64,000 nt of DNA from NCBI RefSeq assembly GCF_014652635.1, contig NZ_BMZE01000006.1, forward strand, positions 1 through 64,000, written 5' to 3'. The translations under genes and the position numbers were made by a program. Below the pieces are notes generated by a model that worked only from the letters and a program-made list of their open reading frames with translations, did not search any database and had not been told where the DNA came from. This document shows, piece by piece, positions 63,399 to 64,000 of this stretch (positions are counted from its first letter, which is position 1; each line of letters opens with the position of its first letter). This DNA comes from Devosia pacifica (GTDB lineage: Bacteria > Pseudomonadota > Alphaproteobacteria > Rhizobiales > Devosiaceae).

Positions 63399-64000
63399 AT
63401 GCAGAACGAGCCTGCCGATACGGTCACACGCCGGAGCCTGCTTATAGGCGGCCTAGTGGCCGCGGGTGGAACCGCGGTCCTCGCTTCCACCGCAGCGGGC
63501 CAATCGATGCCAGGTCACGATATGGGCGAGATGTCGGCGGTCGAGCCCGTGAACCCCTATGCAGCGCCGTCCGCCCACGACGGCGCGCACGGACAAATGA
63601 TGACGGTCGGACGCGTCGATCCGGAGACAAACGGCTTCGACCCCACACCTATGCTGACGGAATGGGACCTGGGAACCGTCACCACCATGGAAGACGGACG
63701 GGTGTTGCGGACGTTTGAGGTGGAAGCCGTCGACAAAGAGATCGAGATCGCCCCGGGGGTGATGTTTCCAGCCTGGACCTTCAATGGCCGCGTTCCGGGC
63801 CCAGCGCTGCGCGCCAAGGAGGGCGAACGCCTCCGAATCGTCTTCCGCAACTACGGATCGCACCCACATTCGATGCATTTCCATGGCATCCACTCGTGGC
63901 GCATGGACGGTGTGCCCGGCGCCGGCCTGATCAACCCCGGGGAGGAGTTTATCTACGAGTTCGACGCCAAGCCGTTCGGTTGCCACCTGTATCATTGCCA
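63399..64000 (+). CDS. Multicopper oxidase (N-terminal part; cut by window edge)
   Basis: ATG 63399 follows AAGGG and opens a frame to the window end (200 residues seen). A twin-arginine signal (TRRSLLIGGLVAAGGTAVLA) predicts export in folded form with copper. The cupredoxin domain shows MHFHGIHSWRMDGVPG, with H-x-H copper ligands, and HLYHCH at the window end, the start of the next copper site. A Met/His-rich stretch (MPGHDMGEMS) may bind Cu. Such enzymes oxidise Cu(I) or organic substrates and protect from copper; a nitrite-reductase relative is possible. The C-terminus is not visible. Confidence 0.85.
   Translation, partial: MQNEPADTVTRRSLLIGGLVAAGGTAVLASTAAGQSMPGHDMGEMSAVEPVNPYAAPSAHDGAHGQMMTVGRVDPETNGFDPTPMLTEWDLGTVTTMEDGRVLRTFEVEAVDKEIEIAPGVMFPAWTFNGRVPGPALRAKEGERLRIVFRNYGSHPHSMHFHGIHSWRMDGVPGAGLINPGEEFIYEFDAKPFGCHLYHC

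Noticed and set aside
1..64000. CRISPR arrays, tRNA and rRNA genes
   Set aside because: No regularly spaced repeats, and no tRNA or rRNA sequence was recognised on reading both strands by eye; a short tRNA could still be missed without a search tool.

Overview
The window reads as alphaproteobacterial DNA, most likely from a Devosia-like or related member of the Hyphomicrobiales. This is inferred from high GC, short Shine-Dalgarno sites, many ATGA/GTGA gene overlaps, a periplasmic BTLCP cysteine peptidase, a Mur-type operator on mntH and an SDR-SPW fusion. I cannot name a genus from sequence alone. Almost everything looks accessory: no tRNA, rRNA, ribosomal or other core housekeeping operon is visible, and pseudogenes and an insertion sequence are present.

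Left part (1-14.4 kb): a dense conflict/defence island. On the minus strand lie a Cap4/DUF4297-like nuclease-STAND NTPase-HEAT protein (Avs-like, cut by the window edge), a frameshifted PP2C phosphatase, an AbiEii-like nucleotidyltransferase with its winged-HTH partner, and a calcineurin-like phosphoesterase whose C-terminus looks like thymidylate synthase. On the plus strand is an overlapping MazG-like/uracil-DNA-glycosylase-like pair. Facing it is a five-gene minus-strand operon: a carrier-protein-like gene, an XRE regulator, an ImmA/IrrE metalloprotease fused to a chagasin-like cysteine-protease inhibitor, a papain-like protease without a propeptide, and a second thymidylate-synthase-like protein. 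Its promoter carries two 17-bp operators. I consider this operon the best candidate for an undescribed system: the inhibitor domain encoded next to the protease suggests a protease toxin held by an inhibitor that also has a metalloprotease sensor domain. A CYP152-type fatty-acid peroxygenase is divergent from it.

Middle (14.5-37 kb): a merR pseudogene, envelope genes (L,D-transpeptidase, Lnt), Dsb-like thiol proteins, metal transporters (CDF, ZIP), and a caa3-type oxidase cluster (triheme cytochrome c, CtaC with its own haem c, a CaCA exchanger, fused CtaD/CtaE, a small subunit, and a separate CtaG). An SDR-SPW fusion that seems to have lost a C-terminal domain follows. An IS256-family element (37.7-39.1 kb) with an amber codon in its transposase has replaced the last codons of a ribbon-helix-helix gene.

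Right part (39-64 kb): M23 peptidase, CDF transporter, CcmF, CcdA and TlpA (cytochrome c maturation), an mntH-mur operon with a Mur-like box, a motA remnant, an L,D-transpeptidase, and then a heavy-metal/envelope module. That module holds merR divergent from cadA-lspA-small protein-tlpA-acyltransferase-arsR, then M23, PBP2-like and YafK-like genes, a His-rich repeat peptide, dsbB-dsbA-flavoprotein, and the start of a multicopper oxidase with a Fur-like palindrome upstream. The shared theme is metal stress, periplasmic thiol chemistry and remodelling of peptidoglycan and lipoproteins.
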